Shown: positions 9,521-18,804 of the stretch, one piece after another
Numbering within the stretch: position 1 is the first letter of the stretch
How the letters are laid out: every line of letters starts with the position of its first letter
From: a bacterium
Lineage (GTDB): Bacteria > Armatimonadota > Fimbriimonadia > Fimbriimonadales > Fimbriimonadaceae
Direction of reading: 5' to 3'
DNA length: 64,000 bases
Assembly: GCA_027485645.1 (NCBI GenBank)
Contig: JAIXQR010000007.1
Coordinates: 496,001 to 560,000 of the forward strand
The notes under the pieces: generated by a model
Told to the model about the DNA's origin: nothing
Databases searched by the model: none
The model's input: only the letters and a program-made list of their open reading frames with translations
Made by a program: the position numbers and the translations under genes

Positions 9521-10522
9521 ATGATGTTGAAGCGAACACTGTATGCGCGATTCCTCTCGGCAAGTCTCGGACTGTCGGTTCTGCCCGCTTTTGCTGGGCA
9601 AGACCCCAGCCTCAACCTCCAGTACGCCATTCCGGCTTCCGAGGAAATTTCGATTCTAGAATCGGTTCCGTCCTCGACTTTGGAAGATCAGGCGAATCAG
9701 ACAGTTAGCGTTCGGTTTACGAACGCAAAGGCGAAAGAAGTCTTCGGCTGGCTGCAAAAGAAGAACGTCAACTTCGTGGTTGATGATTCGCAGCTGCCGG
9801 CAAACAAGACGATCACGCTAAACCTGCAGAACCAGCCGCTGGAAGATGTTCTGGAAGCAATCGGAACGGCACTTGGCGGACGATTCGAAAAGCGAAAGGA
9901 AATTTACGTCTACCAGTCCGGCGAGGGCCTGCGCGTCTCGCCGATGCGGGCGCTGGATTCCAGCCGATCGATTCTGCCTCGAATGCGAATTGAGACACGT
10001 CCGTCGCGGCCAATGACCCCGGAAGAAAAGAAGCGGTTCGAAGAGTCGATGCAGAAGTTCGAGTCGGAGATGAAGCGCTTCGGAGAAACGATGGAGAAGA
10101 AATTCGGACCTGAGTTTGAGAAGCAATTCAACTCGAAAGAGATGGAGCTGAAGCTGAACAAGGCTTTCGGACCTGACTTTGAAAAGCGAATGGAAGAGTT
10201 CGGCAAGTCATTCGAAGGGATGGGCAAGCAGTTTGAGCTGAACTTCAAGGACTTCGATAAGGACCTGAAGGCATTGGACATCGAGATGCAAGAGCTCTCG
10301 AAGCTCGGTGAAACGATCGACATCGCGGTTAAGGAAAAGGATGTCGATGGCCTGCTGAAGTCGCTCACGCCAGAGCAGAAAAAGCTTCAGGCCGACCGCG
10401 GGTACCTGCTTCTGAAGGATCTGACGGAGAGCCAGCGAAAGCACTTCCCGAAGGACATGAAGGGCAAGTTCGAGATCAGCATCGTTAAGGACGGCCAAAA
10501 GCTCACCATTAAGGGCGAGTAA
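9521..10522 (+). CDS. secreted STN/secretin-N-like domain protein with long charged helical region
   Basis: A 333-residue protein with a signal peptide (start MMLKRTLYARFLSASLGLSVLPAFAGQ). Residues about 55-125 (QTVSVRFTNAKAKEVFGWLQ, then KTITLNLQNQPLEDVLEAI) fit the secretin/TonB short N-terminal (STN) fold, a small periplasmic interaction domain. Residues about 160-260 are highly charged and probably coiled coil, with a repeated F-G-P-[ED]-F-E-K unit. The C-terminus (LTESQRKHFPKDMKGKFEIS) is another small domain. The start is chosen for the upstream AAGGGA and the signal peptide. It stands alone with its own terminator, so it may act in trans with the secretin at 43842 or another envelope machine. 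No specific function is known. Confidence 0.75.
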   Translation: MMLKRTLYARFLSASLGLSVLPAFAGQDPSLNLQYAIPASEEISILESVPSSTLEDQANQTVSVRFTNAKAKEVFGWLQKKNVNFVVDDSQLPANKTITLNLQNQPLEDVLEAIGTALGGRFEKRKEIYVYQSGEGLRVSPMRALDSSRSILPRMRIETRPSRPMTPEEKKRFEESMQKFESEMKRFGETMEKKFGPEFEKQFNSKEMELKLNKAFGPDFEKRMEEFGKSFEGMGKQFELNFKDFDKDLKALDIEMQELSKLGETIDIAVKEKDVDGLLKSLTPEQKKLQADRGYLLLKDLTESQRKHFPKDMKGKFEISIVKDGQKLTIKGE

Positions 10523-10536
10523 TCCCGATCCATTCC

Positions 10537-10569
10537 GGGGCGAGCGAGTAATCGCTCGCCCCGTTTTTT
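10537..10569 (+). terminator. strong rho-independent terminator
   Basis: A perfect 11-bp stem GGGGCGAGCGA/TCGCTCGCCCC (10537-10547 and 10552-10562) with a GTAA tetraloop, then G and six T. It ends the STN-domain gene. Confidence 0.96.
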
Positions 10570-10586
10570 GTTAGGTACCTTGAGGT

Positions 10587-10964
10587 GTGGGTATTCGCAC
10601 CATTCGCATTCTGGCGGCCACCCTTGCCTTCTTCGGGGTTGGCCTTGGTGCCTTCGGTGCCCATGCACTAGCCGCTCGTCTGGCCGAATACGGAAAAGAC
10701 CAGTGGCAAACTGCGACGCAATACTTGATGTTCCACGTTCTCGCGGCGCTGGTTACCACGTTTTGGAACCACAAGTTTTCACGTCTGGCGGGCACTTTGT
10801 TTGTGTGCGGAATCTTTGTTTTTAGCGGCAGTTTGTATGCGTTAGCGCTTTCGCGGGTGAAGATTCTTGGCGCGATCACGCCAATTGGTGGAGTGCTGTT
10901 TCTATCGGGTTGGATCTGCCTGATCCTGTTCGCGGCGAAATCGACAGAAAACGAAGCAAACTAG
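10587..10964 (+). CDS. DUF423 family small membrane protein
   Basis: A 125-residue integral membrane protein with four hydrophobic segments (about residues 6-28, 45-62, 66-84, 96-117). The N-terminal pattern LAATLAFFGVGLGAFGAHAL followed by W-x-TA-x-QYLMFH is diagnostic for DUF423 (YgdD-like). Molecular function is not established for the family. The start is GTG at 10587. The next gene begins 4 nt past the stop, suggesting co-transcription. Confidence 0.88.
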   Translation: MGIRTIRILAATLAFFGVGLGAFGAHALAARLAEYGKDQWQTATQYLMFHVLAALVTTFWNHKFSRLAGTLFVCGIFVFSGSLYALALSRVKILGAITPIGGVLFLSGWICLILFAAKSTENEAN

Positions 10965-10968
10965 CTTT

Positions 10969-12696
10969 GTGCAAGCGACTGCCGACTGGACCCTTATCTT
11001 CGACCAAACCAACGGCCTGCGTACCGGGCGACTCAGCGAGTCCTATGCGTACATTCGAAAACTAGCGGCTTACTCGCCGAAGGCTAAGGTCATCCGATAT
11101 GGCACTTCGCCCCAGGGCCGCGAAATGTTGGCGCTGCTGATTTCCGACGAAAAGAACTTCTCTCCTGAGCAATGGGCAAAGTCGGATAAGCCAACGATCT
11201 TCATCCAAAACGGAATTCACAGCGGCGAGATCGAAGGCAAAGATGCAAGCCTGATCTTGGCCCGCGAACTGTTGGTCGAAAAGAAGCACGCGGAGTTCCT
11301 CAGGAACGTGAACATCGTGCTGGTGCCGGTGTTCTCGGTAGACGCACACGAGCGGTTTGGTCCCTACAATCGAGTCAATCAGAACGGACCCGTGGAGATG
11401 GGGTGGCGGGCTACCGCGCAGAATCTGAACCTGAACCGGGACTGGATGAAGGCCGACTCGCCAGAAATGCGCGGACAAATTGGGCTGGTGCAGCGTTACC
11501 GACCGGATTACTTCTTTGATAACCACACGACGGACGGTTCGGATTACCAGTACGTCCTCACGCTTGGGATTCCTTGGGCACAGACCATTGCCCCGAAGGC
11601 GGCGCAGTTCGGGCGCGACCTGTATGCCCAAATCAAAACCGACTGCGAGAAGGCAGGCTTCCCTACTGCTCCCTACTTCGGCATGGCAGACCGAACAGAT
11701 CCAAGCAAGGGAATCTCGGTGACGGACTACTCACCGCGCTTCTCGCATGGCTACCTGGCGACCATGGACCGACCAGGAATGTTGGTCGAGACCCATGTTC
11801 TCAAACCATACAAGCAGCGAGTGGAAGCCACCCACCGCGTGATGATCGAGACGATTCAGTACTGCATTGCCAACAAGGCCGCCTTGAAGCAGATGAACCG
11901 GGACTCCGACGCTGCCGCCAGCGCGGCAAAGGAAGGCAGTAAGTTTGTGCTTTCCAGCCGGCTCACCGCCGAACGCACGCCGTTCACCTTCCTTGGCTAC
12001 GAATATGCTCCGAAGCCGAGCGCGATCACAGGCGATCAAATTGCGGCTTGGCGACGAGACAAGCCGACGACCGTGAATACTTTTGTCCGTTGGAACTTCG
12101 AACCCGAAACCATCGCCACAGCGCCAGCGGCGTACGCGGTTCCGCCCGAGTGGAAGGCGGTCAACCAAACGCTTGCCTTGCACGGTCTTATGAGCTACAC
12201 GATCGGTCGGGAGGCCAAGACCTTTGGGCAGGTCACGCGCTTTTCAAACGTAAAGTTCCCAAGTCAGCCGTTCGAGAGCCGCTTCCAACCGAACTACCAA
12301 TCGGCAACCGCGGTAGAGCCTGTCACGTTGCCGGCCGGAACGCGGATTTATTCGATCAACCAGAAAAACGCCAAGCTGCTGGTCCACTTGCTCGCGCCAA
12401 ACGGGCCAGATTCCTTGCTGAAGTGGGGATCGTTCAACCCGATCTTTGAGCAGAAAGAGTACGCAGAGGACTACGCCATGGAACCGTACGCGAAGAAGAT
12501 GCTCGAAGCGGATGCAAGCTTGAAGGACGAGTTCGAGAAGCGGCTACAAGAACCCGCGTTCAAGAACTCGGCTTCGGCTCGGCTGAACTTCTTCTTCGAG
12601 CGATCACCGTTCTTCGATAAAGCGCTGAACCGGTATCCGGTCGTGATGTTCTCCGCAGAACAGCTCGCGACGATTCAGAAGAACTCTAGGCAGTAA
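10969..12696 (+). CDS. M14 family zinc carboxypeptidase
   Basis: A 575-residue metallopeptidase. The zinc site is visible as NGIHSGEIEGKDAS (H-x-x-E, about residues 82-87) and a second His in FFDNHTTDGSDYQY; substrate-binding Arg and Asn lie in NLNLNRDWMKADSPE. The start is GTG at 10969 and no clear signal peptide is seen, which is unusual for family members that act on exported substrates. It may therefore be cytoplasmic, or the true start may lie elsewhere. It follows the DUF423 gene by 4 nt and overlaps the convergent acetyltransferase gene by 22 nt at its 3' end. Confidence 0.9.
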   Translation: MQATADWTLIFDQTNGLRTGRLSESYAYIRKLAAYSPKAKVIRYGTSPQGREMLALLISDEKNFSPEQWAKSDKPTIFIQNGIHSGEIEGKDASLILARELLVEKKHAEFLRNVNIVLVPVFSVDAHERFGPYNRVNQNGPVEMGWRATAQNLNLNRDWMKADSPEMRGQIGLVQRYRPDYFFDNHTTDGSDYQYVLTLGIPWAQTIAPKAAQFGRDLYAQIKTDCEKAGFPTAPYFGMADRTDPSKGISVTDYSPRFSHGYLATMDRPGMLVETHVLKPYKQRVEATHRVMIETIQYCIANKAALKQMNRDSDAAASAAKEGSKFVLSSRLTAERTPFTFLGYEYAPKPSAITGDQIAAWRRDKPTTVNTFVRWNFEPETIATAPAAYAVPPEWKAVNQTLALHGLMSYTIGREAKTFGQVTRFSNVKFPSQPFESRFQPNYQSATAVEPVTLPAGTRIYSINQKNAKLLVHLLAPNGPDSLLKWGSFNPIFEQKEYAEDYAMEPYAKKMLEADASLKDEFEKRLQEPAFKNSASARLNFFFERSPFFDKALNRYPVVMFSAEQLATIQKNSRQ

Positions 12697-13775
12697 GCGG
12701 GCAGTGGCGGGAAGGCGGCTAGCGCCTTCTCGTTCACCATCGCCACTGGGCGATTGCGGGCCAAGTCTTGGAGGCTTGGCTCGCCGAGCACGATTTGCGC
12801 CAATTGGCGATGCGTCACGCTGAGATCCACCTCACCTTCCGAACCAAAAACTCCGCTGTTTGACGCGATCGAGTCATCCGTCACCGCAACCCGCAGCGAT
12901 GGCGCGAGTTTGGCCAGGACTTCCGGCACGTTCAGAACGCGGTACATGATGCCGCGTTCGATCTTCGTCTCCACTCCCTGATCCAAGTACTGCGCCATGA
13001 AAGGGCTGTCGGATGGCTCGTACCAGCTGAGTCCGTTCTTGTTGACGGCGAGGCCACGCAGGAAGCTCAGGATCGAGTCGTAACCAGCAGCGGTGGACCA
13101 AACCACCTCCGAAACGTGATCCACCGTCCAGAAAGATGTGCTGTGACTAATCACGGCATATGCCTCAACCGGGTCGCCGGCGGCATAGATGCAGAGTTCT
13201 CGATTCTCGGCTAGCACCCTCATCCACTGAATGCCGTTCCGGATGTTCAATCCAGATCGAGATTCGGCAAATGCGCGGTGGCAGCCAACGAGCTGCTCGT
13301 AATCTGCCGGACCTAGCAGGCGGATCGGAAGGGTTTGTTGAATCTTCGGAAGGCGCTCACGCGGACACGTGATCTTGATTCGCTTGCCGCACGACTCGTA
13401 ACCAGACTTTCGGTAGAACGTTTCGCTGAAAGGATAAAGGCTCGACATCAGGTAGCCCTCTTCCTTCAGCAGGTTCACCATGCCGTTGAGCATCTTTGTT
13501 CCGATGCCTCCTCCGCGTCGATGCGGAAGAATCGCGACGGCGGCGATGCCGGCGGTTCGCATCTCGACGCCTCGGAAAAGGCCGGTGAAATCGACCACTT
13601 TGAACGCCCCTTCGATGACGCCGTCAACTTCTGCGACATAACCCTTGGAAAATTCGAAGGATCGGTTCCCTTCTGGAATGTTGTCGCCGTTGTTGTAGGT
13701 TAGCGACAATACGCGCCAGAAACTTTCCTCATCGCGGGTTGGGTCGTAAGGGCGAACGGTGACCGAAGACATCAT
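12675..13775 (-). CDS. Eis-like GNAT N-acetyltransferase
   Basis: A 366-residue protein with the three-part layout of Eis-type enzymes: an N-terminal GNAT domain with the acetyl-CoA motif VAILPHRRGGGIGTKML (about residues 80-96), a second degenerate GNAT domain in the middle, and a C-terminal sterol-carrier-like domain ending in a free carboxyl at LEFF, a feature that supplies the catalytic base in known Eis proteins. Eis family members acetylate amines, including aminoglycosides; the natural substrate here is unknown. It is monocistronic and convergent with the M14 peptidase gene. Confidence 0.87.
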   Translation of the reverse strand: MMSSVTVRPYDPTRDEESFWRVLSLTYNNGDNIPEGNRSFEFSKGYVAEVDGVIEGAFKVVDFTGLFRGVEMRTAGIAAVAILPHRRGGGIGTKMLNGMVNLLKEEGYLMSSLYPFSETFYRKSGYESCGKRIKITCPRERLPKIQQTLPIRLLGPADYEQLVGCHRAFAESRSGLNIRNGIQWMRVLAENRELCIYAAGDPVEAYAVISHSTSFWTVDHVSEVVWSTAAGYDSILSFLRGLAVNKNGLSWYEPSDSPFMAQYLDQGVETKIERGIMYRVLNVPEVLAKLAPSLRVAVTDDSIASNSGVFGSEGEVDLSVTHRQLAQIVLGEPSLQDLARNRPVAMVNEKALAAFPPLPAYCLEFF

Positions 13776-13849
13776 CTTTAGCTTACGCAGATTGTCGTTC
13801 TAGCCGCCTGAGTAAATTCCGTGCCGATTGCGTAAAGTAGACGGCAAAC

Positions 13850-14896
13850 ATGAATATTGAACTTCTGCGCGAACTTACCGAAGCGCACGGCACCTGCGGT
13901 TTCGAAGATGCGGTTCGCGAAATCGTCGCCCGCGAACTCGGCCCGATTTGTGAACTTTCCACCGACGCGATGGGCAACCTAATCGCTCGAAAGCCGGGCA
14001 ACGGAACCAAGGTCATGCTGGCAGCTCACATCGATGAAATTGGCTTCATGGTGAAGTTCATCGATAGCAACGGATTCCTCCGGGTCAATCCTCTGGGCGG
14101 CTGGGATCCGCGCCAGATGAACAGCCAGCGGGTGCTTGTCCACACCCGCACCGGATCGCTGCCTGGCACGTTGATGCACGGCACAAAGCCAACTCACTTG
14201 CTAACCGATGCCGAGCGAAATTCGGGGCAAAAGCTTGATGACTTCTTCATTGACCTTGGCCTGACCGCCGAAGTAGTGAAAGAGAAAGTCCGGCTGGGCG
14301 ACACCGCCACCATGCTTGGACGATTTGAAAAGATTGGTAACCACTTCACCTGTAAGGCGATGGACGACCGAGTTTGCGTCTTCATCATGATCGAAGCGAT
14401 GAAACAGGCTCTGAACTCAGGTGCCGACATTTACGCTGTCGCGACGACTCAAGAAGAGATCGGGCTCCGAGGGGCTACGGCGGCCGGTTTTAGCATTAAG
14501 CCAGACGTGGCGATTGCTCTCGACATCACGTTGGCCAACGACATTCCGGGCGTGCCCGAACCCGACCAGATCACGAAGCTAGGCGCTGGTACTGCGATCA
14601 AGATCATGGACTCTTCCCTGATCTGCCACCCGAAAGTTGTGGCGCGGTTCCGGGAGCTTGCCGAGAAGGAAGGCATTCCGCACCAGATGGAGATCCTTCG
14701 CGCGGGCGGCACCGATGCGGGCGGCATTCAGCGGCTCCACGGCGGCATTCCGGCGTTTACGCTCAGCGTTCCGACTCGATACGTTCACACCGTTAACGAG
14801 ACGGTTCACGAGCGAGATGTCGAAGCGAGCATCGAACTGCTCACCGCTTTCCTCAACCAGGCAACCGCCGAGAATCCTAACGCGCCTCTGTTCTGA
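13850..14896 (+). CDS. M42 family aminopeptidase (FrvX/PepA-like)
   Basis: A cytoplasmic zinc aminopeptidase of 348 residues, a family that forms dodecameric TET particles. Visible features are LTEAHGTCGFEDAVRE at the N-terminus, the first metal block VMLAAHIDEIGFMV, the AMDDRVCVFI segment with the bridging Asp, the TTQEEIGLRGA block with catalytic Glu, the LDITLAND block, and the C-terminal FTLSVPTRYVHTVNE with the last His ligand. Spacing and length are normal for the family. It is divergent from the Eis-like gene and converges on dapA with a 4-nt gap. Confidence 0.94.
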   Translation: MNIELLRELTEAHGTCGFEDAVREIVARELGPICELSTDAMGNLIARKPGNGTKVMLAAHIDEIGFMVKFIDSNGFLRVNPLGGWDPRQMNSQRVLVHTRTGSLPGTLMHGTKPTHLLTDAERNSGQKLDDFFIDLGLTAEVVKEKVRLGDTATMLGRFEKIGNHFTCKAMDDRVCVFIMIEAMKQALNSGADIYAVATTQEEIGLRGATAAGFSIKPDVAIALDITLANDIPGVPEPDQITKLGAGTAIKIMDSSLICHPKVVARFRELAEKEGIPHQMEILRAGGTDAGGIQRLHGGIPAFTLSVPTRYVHTVNETVHERDVEASIELLTAFLNQATAENPNAPLF

Positions 14897-14900
14897 TCGC

Positions 14901-15785
14901 TCAGACCAGGCGGCCTTCGATAAGCGACTTCTGCTCGGGCGAAAGCTCAACGAGCGGGAGTCGCACTCGTTCCGTGTCGAAGCCTCGCTTTGCCAGCGCG
15001 AACTTGACCGGCACCGGGTTCGGATACGCGAACAGTGCTTGATACACCGGCAGTAGGCTGAGGTGAATCTTCTTCGCCTCTTCTGGATCACTTGGATAAG
15101 CATTCAGAAGCGCCTTGATTTGGCTGCCAACGATGTGACCCGCAACGCTAACGATGCCGTGTCCGCCAACGGACAGGATCGGCAAGGTCAACGCGTCGTC
15201 TCCGCTGTAGACCCGGAATCCGCAAGGGGCCTGGGCGCAGACGTCCTGAATCTGCGGCACGTTTCCGCTGGCTTCCTTGACGGCAACGATGTTCTCAATC
15301 TCGGCTAACCGCATAAGCGTCGCGGTTTCAAGATTGATCGCGCTGCGGGGCTGGATGTTGTAAATCATGACCGGCAGCGTGGTCTTCGCCGCGACAGTTG
15401 AAAAGTGTGCATACATACCGTCTTGGCCGGGGCGGTTGTAATACGGGTTGACCAGCATGATGCCGTGGGCACTGGCTTTGGTGCCGACTTCCGTCAGTTC
15501 AATGCTTTCTTTGGTGTTATAGGTACCAGCGCCAAATACGACCGCTGCACGATCGCCAACTTCTTCAAGTACGGCCTCGAGTACCGCGACCTTTTCGTCG
15601 TGCTCAAGCGTGGGTGACTCACCGGTCGTGCCGTTGACGACAATACCGTCGTTCATTTGGTCGTCGACCAGGTATCGCGCGATTCGGCGCACTTCGGGAA
15701 GATTGACCGCTCCCGTTTCATCAAACGGCGTAACCATGGCGGTGAGGAGCCGACCCCAATCTTTCGGCGCGAAGAACGATCCCAT
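14901..15785 (-). CDS. dapA: 4-hydroxy-tetrahydrodipicolinate synthase
   Basis: Condenses pyruvate with aspartate semialdehyde, the first step dedicated to lysine and DAP. The 294-residue TIM barrel shows NGTTGESPTLEHDEK near residues 53-67, GAGTYNTKESIELT, the YNIQPRSAINLE loop with the conserved Tyr, and the Schiff-base Lys in IVAVKEASGNV (about residue 168). dapC, dapD and dapE lie 10 kb away on the same strand; dapB and dapF are not in the window. It lies downstream of cmk with a 32-nt gap and may be read from the tyrA-aroA-cmk transcript. Confidence 0.95.
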   Translation of the reverse strand: MGSFFAPKDWGRLLTAMVTPFDETGAVNLPEVRRIARYLVDDQMNDGIVVNGTTGESPTLEHDEKVAVLEAVLEEVGDRAAVVFGAGTYNTKESIELTEVGTKASAHGIMLVNPYYNRPGQDGMYAHFSTVAAKTTLPVMIYNIQPRSAINLETATLMRLAEIENIVAVKEASGNVPQIQDVCAQAPCGFRVYSGDDALTLPILSVGGHGIVSVAGHIVGSQIKALLNAYPSDPEEAKKIHLSLLPVYQALFAYPNPVPVKFALAKRGFDTERVRLPLVELSPEQKSLIEGRLV

Positions 15786-15817
15786 CTCCTCAGTTTGTAC
15801 CCGTGAGTTCGAATTCG

Positions 15818-16474
15818 TTATTCGGCAAGTCTGACGATTTCATCCACGACTTCATCAACTGATTTCCCGCCGGTCTCAATGATGACGGCGGCGTCGGCAA
15901 CCTGCAGCGGGCTGTCCTCGCGCGTGATGTCTCGGTGATCTCGCTGGAGGATTTCTGCGCGCACCGCACCGAAGTCACCCGCGGTACCACGATCTTGATA
16001 CTCCACCGTTCGTCGCTTGGCGCGCTCTTCAAGGCTTGCGGTCATGTAAATCTTGATGTCCGCGTTCGGCGCAATCACCGTGGTGGCGTCTCGGCCTTCG
16101 AGAATCACGCCGCCTTCGGCGATCATCGCTTGTTGTCGCCGAACCATTTCTTTTCGGATTGGGGTGTGCGCGCTGAGTTGACTGGCGAGTTCGCTGATTT
16201 CGGGAGTTCGAATCTCGCTGGAGATGTCCGAACCATCTAACACGAGGCGTTGAGGGTTTTGCCCGGTGAACTCCAAACTGCGGGCCTCAAAGGAATCAGC
16301 AAGGGCTTGGGGATCATTCACGAGTCCCTCTCGCACCGCCACGAGGGCTACCGCCCGGTACATCGCGCCGGTGTCGAGGTATCGGATGTTTAGCTTCGCC
16401 GCGACGGCCTTCGCCGTGGTGCTCTTCCCGGCTCCGGCGGGTCCGTCGATGGCGATGACAATGTTTGCTTTCAT
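15818..16474 (-). CDS. cmk: cytidylate kinase
   Basis: Phosphorylates CMP and dCMP with ATP. The 218-residue protein begins IVIAIDGPAGAGKSTTAKAV, a P-loop typical of Cmk, followed by YLDTGAMYRAVAL and the later RDATTVIAPNADIKIYMTAS and REDSPLQVADAAV segments. Its start overlaps the aroA stop by 4 nt (ATGA). The aroA-cmk pairing is common in bacteria. Confidence 0.95.
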   Translation of the reverse strand: MKANIVIAIDGPAGAGKSTTAKAVAAKLNIRYLDTGAMYRAVALVAVREGLVNDPQALADSFEARSLEFTGQNPQRLVLDGSDISSEIRTPEISELASQLSAHTPIRKEMVRRQQAMIAEGGVILEGRDATTVIAPNADIKIYMTASLEERAKRRTVEYQDRGTAGDFGAVRAEILQRDHRDITREDSPLQVADAAVIIETGGKSVDEVVDEIVRLAE

Positions 16475-17739
16475 GACTTTACGATGCTTCGAAGGTGCGA
16501 TTCGAAGTTTGGATAACTGGTTTGGATGCTGTCGGCGTTTTCGATCACCGTGTGGCCATCGGCAACGAGACCGGCAATGGCGAACGCCATACCGATGCGG
16601 TGATCGCCGCTAGCATCGATGGTCGCGCCCTTTAAAGGCGTTGGACCTTGGATGACAAATCCGTCTTCGGTCGCCTCGACGTTCGCTCCCATGGCGCGTA
16701 AGCCTGCGGAGACAACGCCAATACGATCGGTTTCCTTCACTCGGAGTTCTCGCGCGTCTCGGATGATCGTTTCCCCATTCAGTTGAGTTGCCAACACGGC
16801 GAGTACAGGTATTTCATCGATCAAGCGCGGGACCAAGCTGCCTTCGATGACGAACGGCTTCGTGGCATCTCGGGTGATTTCGAGATCGGCAACCGGTTCC
16901 CCGTTCTCTTCTCGCGGGTTCCGGTGGACAACGGTCGCGCCAACTTGATTGAGCACATCCAAGATGCCAGTGCGCGTCGGGTTCACGTTCACGCCGATCA
17001 GCGTGAGAGGCTGCTCGGCTAGGAGTGCGCCCGCAACTAGCCAGAAGGCCGCGCTGCTGATGTCGCCCGGCACTCGCATTTCAAAAGGCTTGAGGTCGAA
17101 GCTGGGCTCGATGGCTACGGCGTTTCCATCGACCGTGATCGACGCTCCCATCGCGGTCAGCATCCGCTCGGTGTGGTCTCGACTCTTTGTGGGTTCATGT
17201 AAGACGGTCTTTCCCTCGGCTCGAAGTCCGGCGAGAAGGACGCAGCTTTTGACCTGGGCCGAAGCAACTTCGGAGTGGTAGGTGATGCCGTGCAACTGAC
17301 CGCCTTGGATGGTCAGGGGCGGGGTTTCACCGGTAACGACCGCTCCCATTTCGTTTAGCGGTTTTGCGATGCGCTTCATCGGGCGGCGAGAGAGTGAGGC
17401 ATCTCCCTTCATGGTCACGGTCCGCGGTCGGCTAGCGAGAAGCCCGCTGAGAAGGCGCATGGTGGTTCCGCTGTTACCGCAATCGAGCGGCTCAGTTGGT
17501 TGAGACCATTCTGTGGCGGGGATCACCGTGACGAAGGTGCCGTCGTCCTCAAAGCGCGTTCCAAGTTGCTCCAAGCAGTGACGCGTTGACTCACAATCTT
17601 CACCGCGTAACGGATTCTCAATCCGGCTTGGCCCGTTTGCGATGGCACCGAGGAGATAGGAACGGTGGGTCAGCGACTTATCGCTTGGGATCACGATCTC
17701 CCCAGAAACGGCTTGGGCCCGAGTTACAACTAGCTTCAT
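16471..17739 (-). CDS. aroA: 3-phosphoshikimate 1-carboxyvinyltransferase (EPSP synthase)
   Basis: Joins phosphoenolpyruvate to shikimate-3-phosphate in the shikimate pathway. The 422-residue protein shows the substrate site IPSDKSLTHRSYLLGAIA (about residues 16-33), the LDCGNSGTTMRLLSGLL block and the RELRVKETDRI block near the C-terminus. Its start overlaps tyrA by 4 nt and its stop overlaps cmk by 4 nt, so all three are translationally coupled. The Gly in NSGTTMRLL is followed by T, as in many EPSP synthases; nothing here lets me judge glyphosate class with confidence. Confidence 0.96.
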   Translation of the reverse strand: MKLVVTRAQAVSGEIVIPSDKSLTHRSYLLGAIANGPSRIENPLRGEDCESTRHCLEQLGTRFEDDGTFVTVIPATEWSQPTEPLDCGNSGTTMRLLSGLLASRPRTVTMKGDASLSRRPMKRIAKPLNEMGAVVTGETPPLTIQGGQLHGITYHSEVASAQVKSCVLLAGLRAEGKTVLHEPTKSRDHTERMLTAMGASITVDGNAVAIEPSFDLKPFEMRVPGDISSAAFWLVAGALLAEQPLTLIGVNVNPTRTGILDVLNQVGATVVHRNPREENGEPVADLEITRDATKPFVIEGSLVPRLIDEIPVLAVLATQLNGETIIRDARELRVKETDRIGVVSAGLRAMGANVEATEDGFVIQGPTPLKGATIDASGDHRIGMAFAIAGLVADGHTVIENADSIQTSYPNFESHLRSIVKS

Positions 17740-18620
17740 CTTTTCTTTGCTCCAGTCACATCATCGCCCGCATTCTTGGGCAGTTTTGCCTTGGCCGCGG
17801 CGGCGGAGACGAAGAACTTCTTCACCGCCGCTGCGTCGCCCTCGTCGAGCTGCGTTGCTAAGGTCTCGAGTTCCTTTGCGAACTCGCGCAAGCTGGTCGA
17901 GACGGCGGTTCGGTTGCCGAGCAGAATCTGGGACCACAGTTCAGGATCGACTCCCGCCACCCGGGTCCAGTCTTTCCAGCTCCCGCCCGCGGCATCCACG
18001 TGGGAGAGTTCCGAGGCGTTGAGCACCAATTGTCCGGCCAGGACGTGCGGCAGATGGCTGAGGATCGCAACGTGGCGGTCGTGGTCTTCCGCCGATATCC
18101 GCACCGGCTTCGCCCCCATTTCGGTAATCAGAGTTTCCAGCACTTTCAGATTGCTGGTTGATTTACCGACTGGGGTCAGAATCCAGCGGGCGTTGCGAAA
18201 GAGCCAAGCGCTGGCAAACTGTGGGCCGCCCTTCTCGTGCCCGGCCATGGGGTGACCCGGCACGAACCAAGTTGCCTTCTGGCTGGTCGCCCAGCTGACG
18301 ATCTCCGACTTGACGCTTGTGCAGTCGGTCACCACCGTGCTTGCGCCGACATGCGGCTCTATTTCCGCTAAAACTTGGGTAACGATAGCTGGCGGGATGG
18401 CGACGAAGACGACGTCCGCCTTGGCGACCTCGCTGAGCTCGGCAGCCACATCAACGCAGCCACGCTCGAGGGCAACGCGGACGTGCTCCGGGTTCGGATC
18501 GCAACCGATCAGCTTGTGTCTGGACGCTCGGAGCGCCAGCCCAATGCTGCCGCCAATCAACCCGAGTCCGACAATCCCAATGGTCACAGGGATTAGTTTG
18601 GCATGGCAACCCGCTGGCAA
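17736..18620 (-). CDS. tyrA: prephenate dehydrogenase
   Basis: Oxidative decarboxylation of prephenate to 4-hydroxyphenylpyruvate with NAD(P), leading to tyrosine. The 294-residue protein opens with a Rossmann motif GIVGLGLIGGSIGLALR and has VTDCTSVKSEIV and PGHPMAGHEKGGP, which are typical of TyrA. A GTG at 18587 would start directly before the Rossmann motif and is an alternative to the ATG at 18620. No ACT domain is present, so feedback control through such a domain is not expected. It is the first gene of tyrA-aroA-cmk. Its product also feeds the hppD enzyme encoded at 51598. Confidence 0.93.
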   Translation of the reverse strand: MPAGCHAKLIPVTIGIVGLGLIGGSIGLALRASRHKLIGCDPNPEHVRVALERGCVDVAAELSEVAKADVVFVAIPPAIVTQVLAEIEPHVGASTVVTDCTSVKSEIVSWATSQKATWFVPGHPMAGHEKGGPQFASAWLFRNARWILTPVGKSTSNLKVLETLITEMGAKPVRISAEDHDRHVAILSHLPHVLAGQLVLNASELSHVDAAGGSWKDWTRVAGVDPELWSQILLGNRTAVSTSLREFAKELETLATQLDEGDAAAVKKFFVSAAAAKAKLPKNAGDDVTGAKKR

Positions 18621-18804
18621 GATGGCGATTGCTTTGGCCCTTCGCCGGTCCGAGCTGCGGTCCGCTGGTGGGTCATCTTCCCTAACTGCATTAATCCGGC
18701 ACCATTAGTGGCAAGTTTCTGTTAACTCTCTGTACAACCATCTGAATCGTTATCATCGCGAAACTGGAATCTGCCACCACACTATTTTTGGGACAAAGAA
18801 TGCT

